A DNA stretch of 64,000 nucleotides, taken from positions 36,531,254 to 36,595,253 of the forward strand of contig OY821781.1 of NCBI GenBank assembly GCA_963682175.1, given 5' to 3'. Under the pieces are notes generated by a model. It was not told where the DNA came from, did no database searches, and saw nothing but the letters and a program-made list of their open reading frames with translations. Shown here piece by piece: positions 11,701-24,098 of the stretch; positions within the stretch are counted from its first letter, which is position 1; each line of letters begins with the position of its first letter. A program made the translations under genes and the position numbers. This DNA comes from Triglochin maritima. Taxonomy: Eukaryota > Streptophyta > Magnoliopsida > Alismatales > Juncaginaceae.

Positions 11701-14187
11701 TTAGCACATGGGTCTTTTACATATTTTTTTGTTTTGAATTGCTTGAGATGCTAGAATGAAAGGATCTTCCTTAAAACCTTCTTTTTTAAGGTTCACCAAA
11801 GTAAACCCCAAATCATCGACTTGAACACCATTCTTATTGTCCATCCACTTGCATTTAAATACCGCAACATTGAATTTAGTAAAGTTCAGCTCCCATATTT
11901 CTTCAATCTGACCATAATAAAACATATTGGCATATATGGGATTTCTATCTTTCAAACTAGATATGTGCAACGATTCAGCTACCAATGTGACCCCACTATT
12001 CTACATTGTGCTTTTCTCGTCCTTCATTTTTGTATAGAAAGAAAAACCTTGATATCATAGCCGTTATAAGATGTCACTGTAGGATTTGGTCTATATGCCA
12101 ATCATTTCAAATTTTCAAAAACTTTACAGTTGTACACAGTTTCCCTAAACCAATCAGCAAAAGCATTATAGTTAGCATTAATTACTTGTTGATTAGTCCA
12201 AGAAGGATATTTTTCCCTAACTATGGTCTTGTGCCCATCCAAATAAGGTTGGACTTCATCAGAATTGCACAACACATAAATACACTTTAAAGAGATCCTC
12301 ACTTTTTGAACTTATCATCTTCAGGCCACGCGCACCTTTACCTTCAATCCTATCTTCATGTCTATTCTTAGGAAGTCCCACACTCTTAGTATGAGCCAAG
12401 TACACATTACAAAACTCAATTACTTCTTGAGCTATGTAACCTTCAACGATACTCGCATCTGGCCTTCATTGATTCTTACAATAATCTTTCAACTCACCCA
12501 TGTAACACACGAATGGATACATCCACCTAAAAAATACGGGACCCAGTAGCTTAACTTCTCTAACCAAATGAATCACCAAATGAAACATAATGTCAGAAAA
12601 AGATGATGGAAAGTACATCTCCAACTAACATATTGTAACAAGGCTTGTCGAATTTGCATTAGATGTTCTTCACCCGCTCAAGAACTTGTCTTGCACTGAT
12701 TTCTGTAGGAGGTTCTTCAAATTCTTTCTTCTCCTTAAATGCCCTTTTCATTTTACGATACGGATGACTCATAGGAAGAAATTTACGATGACCAAGATAC
12801 ATTGTCTTACTGCCATGCACAAGTTGCAAAGAAAATGTGTTTTCTTCACAAATAGGACATGCTCTGTGCCCTTTCACAAAATAGTCAAACAGATTTCCAT
12901 ATGCAGGGTAGTCATTAATTGTGTAAAATATCATCGTACGCATTGTATTTGATTGTTCACAGTGGGCATCCCACACTTCCTAGCCATCATTCCACAATTT
13001 CTTCAAGTCATCAATTAGGGGAGCCAAATACACATCTATGTCATTACCTGGTTGTTTTGGACCAGAAATCATTAAAAACATCATGTATCTTTGTTTGATG
13101 CTTAACCATAGAGGTAGATTGTACATCACTAGTAGAACATGCCACGAATTATGAAGGCTACTCAAACTCCCATAAGGATTCATTCCATCAGTACACGGAC
13201 CAAGTCTTAGATTTCTGGATTCTGGACTGAACACCGGAAAATATGAATCGATCTTCTTCCACTACGGAGAATCAGCAGGATGTCGAAGCATCTGATAATT
13301 TGTTTTATCACGATCTGCGTGCCATGTCAGATTCTTTGAATCCACAGAGCAGGCAAATGAACGTTTCAACCTTGGAATGATCAGAAGATATCACAACACC
13401 TTCGCAGACGACCCTTGTATTGGTATATCACCACTCACATTTTTCTTTTGTTTATACCTTGATGCATTAAAAACCGGACAACAATACAGATTTTCATATT
13501 GGGCCCTATATAATATGCAATCATTAAGGCATGCATGTATTTTCCTGTGTTGCATACCCATTGGACACAACTTGTTTGCCTCATATATACGGTTTGGAAG
13601 TTCATTATTTTCTAGAAGAATTTCTTTTAAATTAAGTAATACAATAAAACTGACATCACTCCAACCATTGGAGGATTTGAAGGTATATAACCGTAACACT
13701 GCAGACAATCTACTGAAATGATTGCAACCCGGATATAAAGGGTTTTCATTGTCTGACAACAAATTACTAAGTACTTGTGGTTTATCATCAAACTTTTCAG
13801 CAACATCTCGAATCATATCCTATAACCACATCATCATTAACATCTTTCTGTGAAGGACCATCACTTTCTTTACGTATTTCATTCTCATTGTGGCATATCC
13901 AACACGTATAACCTTCATCAAAACCTTTTTTCAAACAAATGAGTCTTGATTTCTTTTACATCTCTTAAGAACATGTTAAGACACTTCCTACACGGACAGA
14001 AGACCTTTCTTTCATTTCTAAAATGGATATTATTTTGTGCAAACTCTAGGAATTGATCAACTCCGTACTCATACACATCACTCAATCGACTTGTAAAAAT
14101 CCAAATTCGATTCATTTTTATCTGCACAAAAAAAAAACAATGTGATATAAAATGAACATAATATACAGTAATTTTAAAGTAACACAA
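11701..14187 (-). pseudogene. CACTA TNP2-type transposase pseudogene (C1)
   Basis: In reading order (right to left): a transposase-associated N-terminus (13918-14187, with a CPCRKCLN zinc-type motif), TNP2 pieces at 13391-13816 (YPGCNHFSRLSAVLRLY, HACLNDCILYRAQYENLYCCPVF region), 12980-13234 (PGNDIDVYLAPLIDDLK) and 12659-12976 (YTINDYPAYGNL, then YLGHRKFL). A DUF4218-like stretch with broken frames follows at about 12350-12650, and a DUF4216 domain at 11701-11985 (VFKCKWMD, DLGFTLVNL). Known role: the TNP2 protein cuts the element ends in the nucleus. Here at least five frame breaks or stops separate the pieces, so it is dead. The order of domains is normal for the family. Confidence 0.9.
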
Positions 14188-14866
14188 AATTAACCAAATC
14201 CAAAATCACCAGCAGAGATGTTATATTCTTAGATCAATTAACAATTCAGCCAAAAACAAAATTAAAATCAGCTTTCTACTAGTATAGTAGCATGCATTCA
14301 AAGACATTTTACTAAAAACTCAACTATCAATCAATCATAGGAAAATAAGATAAATTACGCAAAATAAAATCTAATCCACATAAAGATCCAATACATTTGA
14401 CTTTGACACGGGCGAGATAAGTAGTTAGATCCACACGAAACACTTAAAAATCAGATCATTAGACCGAAGCGACGCGTCTAAAGATGGAATCTTTGATTTG
14501 GTGATTGAATGCGTCTACATATCCAGTTAAGTGGAAACATAAAATGAAAAAGAACTCTTGACAATAAAGAGAAAATTTTCTCTTCTTACAATATCAACCA
14601 AACAAGAGAAGCAAAAAATCGTGTAAAAGAGGGACCTTGTTCGAGTTAATGTGATCATGAAGAGGATAGATCGGAGTCTGGCTGCGGTGGGACTGTTGTG
14701 TGCTCGGAGGTACTGCGGTGGGTTTAGAGGCTGCGGTGAGCTCGGAGATGGTGCAGTGGGCTGCAGTGAGGTGTTATGGGGTTTACGTCTGAGGGGTTGG
14801 CTACTAGGGTTACTGGTCGCACTAAAAAATACCCATTATGACGTCGGATATGGAGTAAATCCAACG

Positions 14867-15105
14867 TGGTGGTCCATTATAATTTTGGGTCGAACAATTG
14901 GATAAATTGGATGTGAGTTACATTTTCAATGTAGGGGATTGAGTCTGAATTAAAACCATCAAACCCAAACATATCCAACGTCGTAGACCCATTATCGAAT
15001 TTAGGGTTTGATGGTTTTAATTCAGACTCAATCCCCTGCATTGAAAATGTAACTCACATCCAATTTATCCAACTGTTCGACATCAAATTTATAATGGATC
15101 TACCA
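14867..15105. repeat. Large palindrome within C1 (arms about 77-100 bp)
   Basis: Positions 14890-14966 are the reverse complement of 15004-15080 with two mismatches that I see. Weaker complementarity extends outward to about 14867 and 15105. The loop is 37 bp. The block contains C1-type subterminal motifs (GACGTCGGATATGG at 14850, ATCCAACGTCG in the loop). A transcript would fold into a long hairpin. Confidence 0.9.
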
Positions 15106-15150
15106 AGTCGAATTGATAATGGGTCTACCAAGTCACACTGCTGAGATGTT

Positions 15151-16706
15151 TGATTGATCGTTTTATTTAAACCGCAAGTGCATGGCCGCGTTGAAGCGGT
15201 GACAAATACGGGTCGTCCACGGGGAGGTGTGTCGACGTTTGGTTTGTGCGAAGGCGAGTGGTAAAAAAAGGAGAGAAAGGTTGATTACACTAACTACACT
15301 AGAATGCAAAAGGAAATGAAAGATAAGCAATAAAAACTAAACCCTATAGGGGGTAGAGAAATAATGTGAATATAAAGATGTGTGTGTTCAATTAAGCTCC
15401 TCACAACATGTAGTGCATGAAATCATAAAACTACATCCAACTTTGCCTCCACATGAATTAAGATAAGACTACATCATTAAAACATACAAGACAATAATTG
15501 GAATGAAGCTAAATGAACTCATGTATAAAGACTAGACCCTACTATGCCTCCACATGAATTAAGATAACCCAATATCATTAAAACATACAAGACATTAACC
15601 AAGGTAAAGGCAACAAGAGTACATACACTACAACTTGTGTTTCCAATATTAACTTCATCCATATCATAACTTTATCATTCCCCATAAAATAGGTCCACTA
15701 ATCATAGCATAAGCTAAGCTTCATTCAAGAGCATTAGCATGTCAAAGATAAGAGTGAAAACCCATTAGATGGTTATGGAAATCATATAAAGCTCAAGGGA
15801 TAAAGATAACACACACTTAATACACTACATGATTATATCACATATTTCTCCACCCCCAAATGGGGATGGAACTACTCACATATATTTAAACTAACTACTC
15901 TAACAAAATGAAGCATTATACTGAAATGAAACTACACTAATCAAACAAGAAATATGAAAGAAGCATAAAACAAAACAAACAAATAAGCATGCATATGAAA
16001 GGAAATGAAACTAAGAGAGAAACAACACAATTAAAGGAAAAAACATCTATTATTAACTCACTCAATACAAGCAGCCCTTCCTCCACCAGAGTTTTGCTTC
16101 AAGGCTTCACTCTTAGTAGGGAAGATGGCCACCAAAGAGGGAGATGGATACAATGGAAGGTGAAGAGTTCTATTTATAGCCAAAGAAAAAGGCAATCCGG
16201 GACAATCCCCCGATGTGGGACTAAACAGATAACAAAAATAGCCTAAACATCCTCTAATACATGTGCTGGAGAAATTTGGGCGGATCCAGAGTGATCTGGG
16301 CCGCCAATTAGCTATCCCAGACCGCCAATTGGCGGTCCATAAACTTTGGATCGAGTTGGAATTTGTTGTGGGCTTTTCTTGGTATATTTTCTGGTCTTGG
16401 ATTCATTTACTTGGTTTGTTGGAGCTCCGACCCGAATCGAATTGCTAAAATACTCCCCATGATGGTGTGGAGTATTCAATTTTGTTCTTAGGTCCTTCTG
16501 TCTTACATTCAGGTCCTTCTCCCTTGCATCTTAGTCCCCAGATCTCACAATTCAGTCCTTTTTCCCAGCTTTTGGGTCCTTTTATGCTTCATCTCTTCAA
16601 ACCTATTTATTCCTGAAAACTAAACATAAAACTCGTCACGTAGCATTGCTTATGTGTAAGATAATGGATATAAGATACAAATATAAGCATGAAATGATGT
16701 CAATCA
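15151..16706 (-). repeat. 3' LTR of Athila B
   Basis: On the minus strand it starts TGATTGACATC and ends CGATCAATCA. It contains the 18-bp palindrome GACCGCCAATTGGCGGTC at 16320-16337 and a TATA box at 16171-16178. Confidence 0.95.
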
Positions 16707-16721
16707 AATACCCCCACACCT
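16707..16721 (-). other. Polypurine tract of Athila B
   Basis: Minus strand AGGTGTGGGGGTATT directly before the 3' LTR start. The same motif precedes the 3' LTR of Athila A (GTAAGTGTGGGGGTAT at 26119-26134). Confidence 0.85.
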
Positions 16722-18290
16722 ATGTTTTTACTAGTCCCGAGCAAAACAAAGAAAGATAAAAACAAACGAGAAACAAGAAATCCTAACTCACTTTTGTAGG
16801 AATCACGGTTGCACTTAGCACGTGCAACAAGCCGTTAAACCTCCTTGTTGCCAAGGAGGAGGAGTGTTGTCTCCTAAGGGTTTTCAGCGGATATACCCAC
16901 AAAATCCGAACAAGATGCATTATTCAATCTAGACACTCGACTCGTTGGACAAATTTTGTCGATCAATGGACGCGGTAATCCTACGGGCCGACTCTATATA
17001 AATAATCAGTCCACACACCTAGCCTAATGAATCATTAGTGTAAGTTAAATAAGGAATTAAGTGAAAGATATGGACAACCTCAACATCCTCAAGTGATACA
17101 AAGTGTAAGGTCCATTAAGGTTCTTATTTGACTCTTTTTTTGTTTTTGTTTCTTTTCTCAAAAAAATTTCTTCTTTTTATTAGTTCGAGCTTCATTCTCC
17201 CAGGGTCAGGTTTCGTGCATCATTGCTCATGAGGACTTACACTATCATGTACACCTTTCCCCAAATCTCCACATAGGGCAATCCCTACCAGCCGTGTAAC
17301 GAGAGTTCGGTCGGCGCATCCCAAGTCAGATGACTCGAAAGCACCAGGCACAAAGTCCCCTCAGACCTACTTTCCCGAGTGATGGGAGCCATGCGAGAAG
17401 AGAGAACACCTATTCACTTATTTCTTATCTACACATGAACCAAAACCCCTACACTTAATGTCTCACAACAAGATTTAAAGGGTCCTTGACAACAACAAAC
17501 TTCCCTAAGTTAACAGACATGAATTATTGGCTCATTAGGTTCAGGGTGGACTTCTTTAAATGTTTGAGCACTGAAACCATATGATTACTCATCCCCAAGG
17601 GAAAATTGGGGTGCATCCTAACGACTCAATAAATCCTAAAACCACTGTACTAGATATCATAATGCATCAAGTTCAAGACAATTTTGGGAGCTTTCTTTTT
17701 ACGTTGCCTCTCAACGGTTTTGCACATGCTAAACACACACAAAACCCACAAAACATTTTCTTTCGCAAACACATGAAGATTTGGAAAGAAATGTGAAAAT
17801 TTTGAAGCACTAGGCAGGCAAAAGAAGACAAGTCACCTAAGGATCATGGCAAGCAGATATATCGATATTAAATGCAGCACACTAACATGACCCTAATAAT
17901 GCACACAAAAGAAAATAAAATCAAAGGAAAAAGACGCAACTATGTACACACGTAAAATAGCCCCCCCACACCTACTTCATGCATTGTCCTCAATGAATGT
18001 GAGCAAAATACTACATGGATTTATGCATGAAAAAGGAGAGATCTCACCAACATGAAGTACAAAGGGAAGTTCAAGGTCATGTTGATGGACACAAACCCGA
18101 ATTCCCTCAAAACCTGAGATGCAAAGGAAGGGATACAAATACGTGAAAGAAATGGGGCCCAAATACTCAAGGGTTGGAGCCCACAACAATCGATGCTCAC
18201 TGAAGGAGTCTTTTATTGTACTTTTCTTTTTATTTATAACTATGTACAAAAATGGGCTCCAATCTTCATATGTCAATGGACATCAAATGG
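16722..18290 (-). other. Athila B 3' noncoding region
   Basis: No conserved open frame. It is collinear with Athila A 9270-10785. The short open frames here are not shared between the two copies. Confidence 0.8.
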
Positions 18291-18462
18291 GAACCCGCCA
18301 TCTCTCGAGCCAAAAATGCACATGCATGAGCTCGCGACATACAAATCAGAATTGCTTGACCACCTGATACCCTTATAAGCGTTGTGGTCATTTGATGCCT
18401 CTTGAGAGTGAGCAAGATAGGAGGCATAAATGAGAGGTGAACCTCTATCAGGTTGAAGGGTA

Positions 18463-20221
18463 TCAGCCTATCAGTGGTTGATTCTGAACCCACATGGGGT
18501 CCTCAACAGATACAGAATGAAGATCATGTGGCCCAGAGGCCATAAAAATGGTATCTTGGGGCTCAAGGGCCACGTGATCAAAAGGATGTGGCTCAAGGGC
18601 CACAAGATCAGAAGAATGTGGCTCAAGGGCCACAAGATCAAAAGGATGTGGCTCAAGGGCCACAAGATCAAAAGGAGGTGGCACTGAGGCTACATGATCA
18701 GAACATAAGGCACCTTCTTGTGCCAGCCCAGGTGAAACATCTTCACCACCTTCAGGATCTCCATCGAACAATTCTCTGAAGTACTTGAAGGTGCCATCAA
18801 CTTCAATTTCATCCAAATGCAGGATAAGGTTGACCCCAACAGGGTCATTGAAGGTACCTGGCTTCTTGCCGATGGTGAAGATGTTGAAATCAGCGCATTG
18901 ACTACCATAAGTCAAGCGCATCAGACCATTGTGACAATTGATCAATGCATTGGAAGTCGCAAGGAATGGTCACCCCAGAATGACAGGAATTTGTCCAAGT
19001 GGGTTTGGCACAGGTTCAGTATCCAAGACAAAGAAGTCGACTAGATAAATGAACTCTCCCACTTTGATTAGCACATCTTCCACCACACCCCTTGGTTTCT
19101 TCATAAACCTATCAGCCAATTGAAGAGTGGTTTTTTTTGTTTGAGGTCTCCAAGACCGAGGTGGACGTAGACAGAATATGGCAGAAGATTAACAGATGCA
19201 CCAAGGTCCAATAAGGCTCGATATATGGACACATCACCAATCACACAAGAGATAGTAGGACAGCCAGGGTCCTTGTACTTGACTTGCATGGGTTGTGCCA
19301 ACAAAGAACTCACGTTAGCCGCAAGAAAAGCTTTCTTTGGAACATGAGTTTTTCTCTTCTTGGTGCATAAGTCCTTGAGAACCTTGGCATAAGGTGGCAT
19401 TTGCTGAATCACCTCCAATAGAGGTATGTTCACCTTAACTTGCCGAAACATCTCAAGCATCTTGTCATGCTGATCAGAGGTTTTCTTTTAAAGGCGCTCA
19501 GGGAATGACGCCTTCGGGGCATAAGGGTGTGAAGGAACATCAGAATTCTGGTCCAAAGAAGCATGAGTGGGGACCTCAGAATTTGATTCCTTTGACACAA
19601 AAGAAGACAAGGGGACCTCAGGTTTGGCCCCATTGTCGAAGGAAATGTAGAAGGAACCTCAGGATCATGCTCCTTCCTGGAAGTATTGGTGGAGGGAACC
19701 TCAGGATCCGGCTCCCACAGAGATGCAAGTATTACCACAGGTCTGGTGACACCAAGAGATAGTGATGACAAGGAAGGCACCCCAATGTGGTTATCCACCT
19801 CCTTACCAGTCCTCAAAGTATGAATCACATTAATGTAATGGGTCGGTTCAGAAGTATCATAAGGTACATGTGGCCTTCCTTGAGAATGGGTACCCCGAGG
19901 ATTCACCTCAGGTTGACTCGGGAACTGACCATTCTCACGTTCATGGAATTGATGAGCCAACTGGCTAACTTGCAATTCCAAAGCCTTGGCTGTACTTTGC
20001 AATGCTTGAAGGGTCGGATCCCAAGAAGGGTCCTTGGGGTCAACCCGCTGGGGTGGTGGAGTCTGGTTAGAATAACCTGATGATGAGGCATGAGGAGATT
20101 GGTAATTATGGTTCTGAGACCTTCGATGTGGAGGTTGGTAGGTCGTCGATGGGCGTGGAGGTTGATAAGGTGGAGGTTGAGGTTGAGCGTGCGAGCTCTG
20201 ACCGTTACCCCCACTAGGCCC
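18463..20221 (-). pseudogene. Athila B gag C-terminus and protease, broken
   Basis: Downstream of a stop at the end of the gag frame, the frame resumes with a Pro/Ser/His-rich linker. It continues as a gag C-terminal segment (LQVSQLAHQFHERENGQFPSQ, near 19990) and then an aspartic protease: GCPTISCVIGD followed by the active-site motif LDLGASVNLLPYSVY near 19200 (family norm DLGAS). A shift near 19130 moves the rest of the protease into another frame, ending INCHNGLMRLTYGS near 18940-18900. After this comes an acidic segment, then four 10-residue repeats, where the polyprotein should enter reverse transcriptase. That domain is missing. Role in the family: processing of the Gag-Pol polyprotein. 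The breaks make it non-functional as written. Confidence 0.88.
18560..18679 (-). repeat. 30-bp minisatellite, 4 units, coding for a 10-residue repeat
   Basis: Four tandem 30-bp units (18560, 18590, 18620, 18650) read on the minus strand as variants of LVALEPHPFD, in frame, with degenerate flanking units on both sides. They sit at the junction where reverse transcriptase is missing. Confidence 0.85.
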
Positions 20222-21475
20222 CTAAGAGAAGTTAGGATGGTTACGCCATCCCGGGTTGTAGGAGTGACTGTACGGCTCGTTACGGGGCCTCTGTTGATAC
20301 ATCGTATTTGCATGTTCAGTATCCCTTGGAGCGTAAGCGCATTCCAAGTCATCATGGCCCGTAAGTCCACACCTACCATACCCGGGAGTAGCGACCTGAG
20401 CTACAGGAGCTCGCTCCAACTCTAAACTCTCAATCCTACGCATGAGAGCAGCCATTTTCGCCTCAGACGCGATCGATGACTCAACTTGATAAGATCCAGC
20501 TCGACCAGAAGACCGGGCGGCTGATGGCTCTATCATGGTGTCCCACTCAAAGGTGCGTTCAGCCATTAACTCAAAAATGTCCCATGCCTCATCGATGGGT
20601 TTCATTTGGAAGTCACCCTGACACATCGACTCCAACAATGTGCGGGTGTTGTAGTTGAGGCCCTCATAAACAATTTGGCACAGCTGCCATAGCTCAAATC
20701 CATGATGAGGGCACTGTTGGAGAAGGTCTGTGAACCTCTCAAGGAAACCATGAAAAGATTCGGTCTCAGTCTGATACATTTGATGTATCTGGTGTCGTAT
20801 CTGCTGAGTTTTCCTTTGAGGGAAAAATCTCTTCAGAAATACGGTCACGAAGTCATCCCAAGACCGAATAGAGCTCGCCGGGAGGCTGTACATCCATTTC
20901 TTTGCGTTATCCTTCAACGCGAAAGAAATCATCCTCAACCGGACTGAATCCTCGTCAAGTTGTTGAAGCTTGAACATGGAGCATACTTCCTCGAATTCGC
21001 GTAAAAAAATATACGGATCCTCCTTATTGGCAGTAAAGGTTGGAAGCATGCTCACATATTGAGGTTTCAGCTCATAGTTGTTCCCGCGAGCAGCGGGAAG
21101 AACTATGCAAGAAGGTTGCGCGGCCCGAACAGGATGGGTCCGCTCCCACAAAGTCATCGGTCTATCCTGTTGAGCTAAAGGTGGTGGTGCACCAAGAACT
21201 CGATCCTGACCGAATCTCCCTTCCTCTCGAGTCAGAGGAGGAGGAGAAGGAGGTCTATGTGGTGGTGGGAACGGACCGAGGTAATCCATGTATGGAACCC
21301 GATCTCCCTCGCCACCACGAGACGACTCGGCCTCTTGCTCCAAAGGAGCACGAGGCGGAGATGGTTGATCACCAAGACCGTCCATCTCAGAAATATGCAC
21401 TCTCTCTAGTCGAGCGCTCTCACCAGAACAAGCCCAACCTCGCATAAAAATGCTTGACTCGACTTTAAACAACAC
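20222..21475 (-). CDS. Athila B gag (open frame, non-host)
   Basis: A 417-codon open frame. The more natural start is the Met at 21445, since the first ten codons look like leader. Order: an N-terminal Pro-rich region with a PPPHRPPSPP run (about residues 70-80), then the retrotransposon gag domain at roughly 150-270 with family-typical FALKDNAKKWMYSLP, FLKRFFPQRKT and LLQQCPHHGFELWQL, and a single knuckle-like motif CGLTGHDDLEC near residue 370. Gag forms the particle that packages element RNA. The frame ends at a stop where the gag C-terminus should continue into the protease, so the protein would be truncated relative to the family. Athila assignment rests on the gag motifs, the Asp-tRNA primer and the long 3' noncoding region. 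It is the longest intact retroelement frame in the nest, consistent with recent insertion. Confidence 0.9.
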   Translation of the reverse strand: MLFKVESSIFMRGWACSGESARLERVHISEMDGLGDQPSPPRAPLEQEAESSRGGEGDRVPYMDYLGPFPPPHRPPSPPPLTREEGRFGQDRVLGAPPPLAQQDRPMTLWERTHPVRAAQPSCIVLPAARGNNYELKPQYVSMLPTFTANKEDPYIFLREFEEVCSMFKLQQLDEDSVRLRMISFALKDNAKKWMYSLPASSIRSWDDFVTVFLKRFFPQRKTQQIRHQIHQMYQTETESFHGFLERFTDLLQQCPHHGFELWQLCQIVYEGLNYNTRTLLESMCQGDFQMKPIDEAWDIFELMAERTFEWDTMIEPSAARSSGRAGSYQVESSIASEAKMAALMRRIESLELERAPVAQVATPGYGRCGLTGHDDLECAYAPRDTEHANTMYQQRPRNEPYSHSYNPGWRNHPNFS

Positions 21476-22507
21476 ACAACAGAAGGTGTACTCAGAGCAG
21501 GAAACTACACGTAGAGAATAGATGAGGAGAGGACTCAGATGAGGAGGGAAGAATCCTTAGATCTAACGTGGGTAATGGGATCAGGTAGAAGCCTAACTAG
21601 CAAGCACGGCTTAAACAAGTTAAGCTCTGGGTCATTTGGTTAGACGACGCCTAACTTCGACGTCACTAGCCTCGACACGCCTCACCTCCCTACAACGAGG
21701 ACCACAATGCCCAACAAGTGATACCAGATCCGGAGATCCAGTACCTCCTACTATCGACAAGGTAGGCAACGCCGATCAGGTCATGACGGTCTCAACTAGA
21801 TTACTCTCTTAGTGCGTCTGCAATCCTTAGGGCCAATGTCTACTTGCTTTTAGTTAAGGCTTGATTAAGAGTGATTTTTGGGGCTAAGGAAAGGGTGATG
21901 AAATCCCCCACCTTATCTTTTATGGGACAACCCCTCGTTAGTAGCGTTTTGATCCTAAATCTAGCAATCAATCGCTCCAATCAAATGCTCAACTCACTCT
22001 TGTCCTGATGCAATTCCTACTAACTAATGCATGGGCATACAAGATGCATGAATGAGTGTAGGAAATGCGTACCTCATGTCAGCGCTCGACAACTGAAAAT
22101 AAAGCTAAAAGAAAAGACAACTATATGCCTAAGTCAAGTACATGATGCGTGACCTAAACAAGTAAGAACGTCTAGTCTTTTGCTTTGGATTTTAAGGCCA
22201 AGTTGATTAATGGAGGAGTGATTAATGATCTGGGAGCAAACTAGAAGTCACATCATGCAAAATAACGCTCCCAGATAATGAAAATGAAGCAAACAACTAC
22301 CAGAAGAAAAATGGAAGCAAGAAGACCTCACCAGGCCGCCAATTGGCGGTCTTAGATCACTGATTGGCGGTCCCTTTTGATGTTTAGGTGCTCCAACTCG
22401 TCCAGTAGCCTCCTCGTGAGCTCTAGGATCCCTGAATCTAAGAAAAACTGGAAATAAAAAATTAAAAACCACTCGAATCGTCCAAACCAAGGTCTGGACA
22501 GAGCACC
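21476..22507 (-). other. Athila B leader
   Basis: Noncoding region between primer site and gag. It is collinear with Athila A 7643-8640 and includes the GCCGCCAATTGGCGGTC palindrome near 22335-22352 and a second half-related copy near 22360. Confidence 0.75.
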
Positions 22508-22525
22508 TCCCCGGCAACGGCGCCA
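22508..22525 (-). other. Perfect Asp-tRNA primer-binding site of Athila B
   Basis: The plus strand reads TCCCCGGCAACGGCGCCA, identical to the 18 terminal bases of plant Asp-tRNA with its CCA. The minus strand is therefore an exact primer site, 8 bp from the LTR end. Confidence 0.93.
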
Positions 22526-22533
22526 AAAAAACT

Positions 22534-24093
22534 TGATTGGTCGTTTTATTTAAACCGCAAGTGCACAACCGCGTTGAAGCGGTGGCAAATATGGGTCGTC
22601 CACTGGGAGGTGTGTCGACGTTTGGTTTGTGCGAAGGCGAGTGGTAAAAAAGGAGAGAAAGGTTGATTACACTAACTACACTAGAATTCAAAAGGAAATG
22701 AAAGATAAGCAATAAAAACTAAACCCCATAGGGGGTAGAGAAATAATGTGAATATAAAGATGTGTGTGTGTGTGTTCAATTAAGCGCCTCACAACATGTA
22801 GTGCATGAAATCATAAAACTACATCCAACTTTGTCTCCACATGAATCAAGATAGGACTACATCATTAAAACATACAAGACAATAATTTGAATGAAGCTAA
22901 ATGAACTCATGTATAAAGACTAGACCCTACTATGCCTCCACATGAATTAAGATAACCCAATATCATTAAAACATACAAGACATTAACCAAGGTAAAGGCA
23001 ACAAGAGTACATACACTACAACTTGTGTTTCCAATATTAACTTCATCCATATCCTAACCTTATCATTCCCCATAAAATAGGTCCACTAATCAAAGCATAA
23101 GCTAAGCTTCATTCAAGAGCATTAGCATATCAAAGATAAGAGTGAAAACTCATTAGATGGTTATGGAAATCATATAAAGCTCAAGGGATAAAGATAACAC
23201 ACACTTAATACACTACATGATTATATCACATATTTCTCCACCCCCAAATGGGGATGGAACTACTCACATATATTTAAACTAACTACTCTAACAAAATGAA
23301 GCATTATACTGAAATAAAACTACACTAATCAAACAAGAAATATTAAAGAAGCATAAAACAAAACAAACAAGCAAGCAAGCATATGAAAGGAAATGAAACT
23401 AAGAGAGAAACAACACAATTAAATGAAAAACATCTATTATTAACTCACTCAATACAAGCAGCCCTTCCTCCACCAGAGTTTTGCTTCAAGGCTTCACTCT
23501 TAGTAGGGAAGATAGCCACCAAAGAGGGAGATGGATACAATGGAAGGTGAAGAGTTCTATTTATAGCCAAAGAAAATGGTAATCCGGGACAATCCCCCGA
23601 TGTGGGACTAAACAGATACCAAAAATAGCCTAAACATCATCTAATACATGTACTGGAGAAATTTGGGCGGATCCAGAGTGATCTGGGCCGCCAATTAGCT
23701 GTCCCAGACCGCCAATTGGCGGTCCATAAACTTTGGATCGAGTTGGAATTTGTTGTGGGCTTTTCTTGGTATATTTTCTGGTCTTGGATTCATTTATTTG
23801 GTTTGTTGGAGCTCCGACCCGAATCGAATTGCTAAAATACTCCCCATGATGGTGTGGAGTATTCTATTTTGCTCTTAGGTCCTTCTGTCTTACATTCAGG
23901 TCCTTCTCCCTTGCATCTTAGTCCCCAGATCTCACAATTCAGTCCTTTTTCCCAGCTTTTGGGTCCTCTTATGCTTCATCTCTTCAAACCTATTTATTCC
24001 TGAAAACTAAACATAAAACTCGTCACGTAGCATTGCTTAGGTGTAAGATAATGGATATAAGATACAAATATAAGCATGAAATGATGTCAATCA
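22534..24093 (-). repeat. 5' LTR of Athila B
   Basis: Same ends and layout as 15151-16706. Palindrome GACCGCCAATTGGCGGTC at 23707-23724, TATA box at 23558-23565 on the minus strand, and a (GT)n expansion at 22760-22773 compared with the other LTR. Confidence 0.95.
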
Positions 24094-24098
24094 ATGTT

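Larger units (their letters stand above)
15151..24093 (-). mobile_element. Athila-type Gypsy element B, complete ends, pol deleted
   Basis: Inserted in C1, with a perfect 5-bp duplication atgtt (15146-15150 and 24094-24098). In minus-strand order: 5' LTR 24093-22534, perfect Asp-tRNA primer site 22525-22508, leader, gag from about 21445, gag C-terminus and protease to about 18463, 3' noncoding region, polypurine tract 16721-16707, 3' LTR 16706-15151. The LTRs are near-identical in length (1556 and 1560 bp) and look highly similar, so it is the youngest layer of the nest. Reverse transcriptase, RNase H and integrase are absent: the coding region jumps from the end of protease to the 3' noncoding region. 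Confidence 0.95.
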
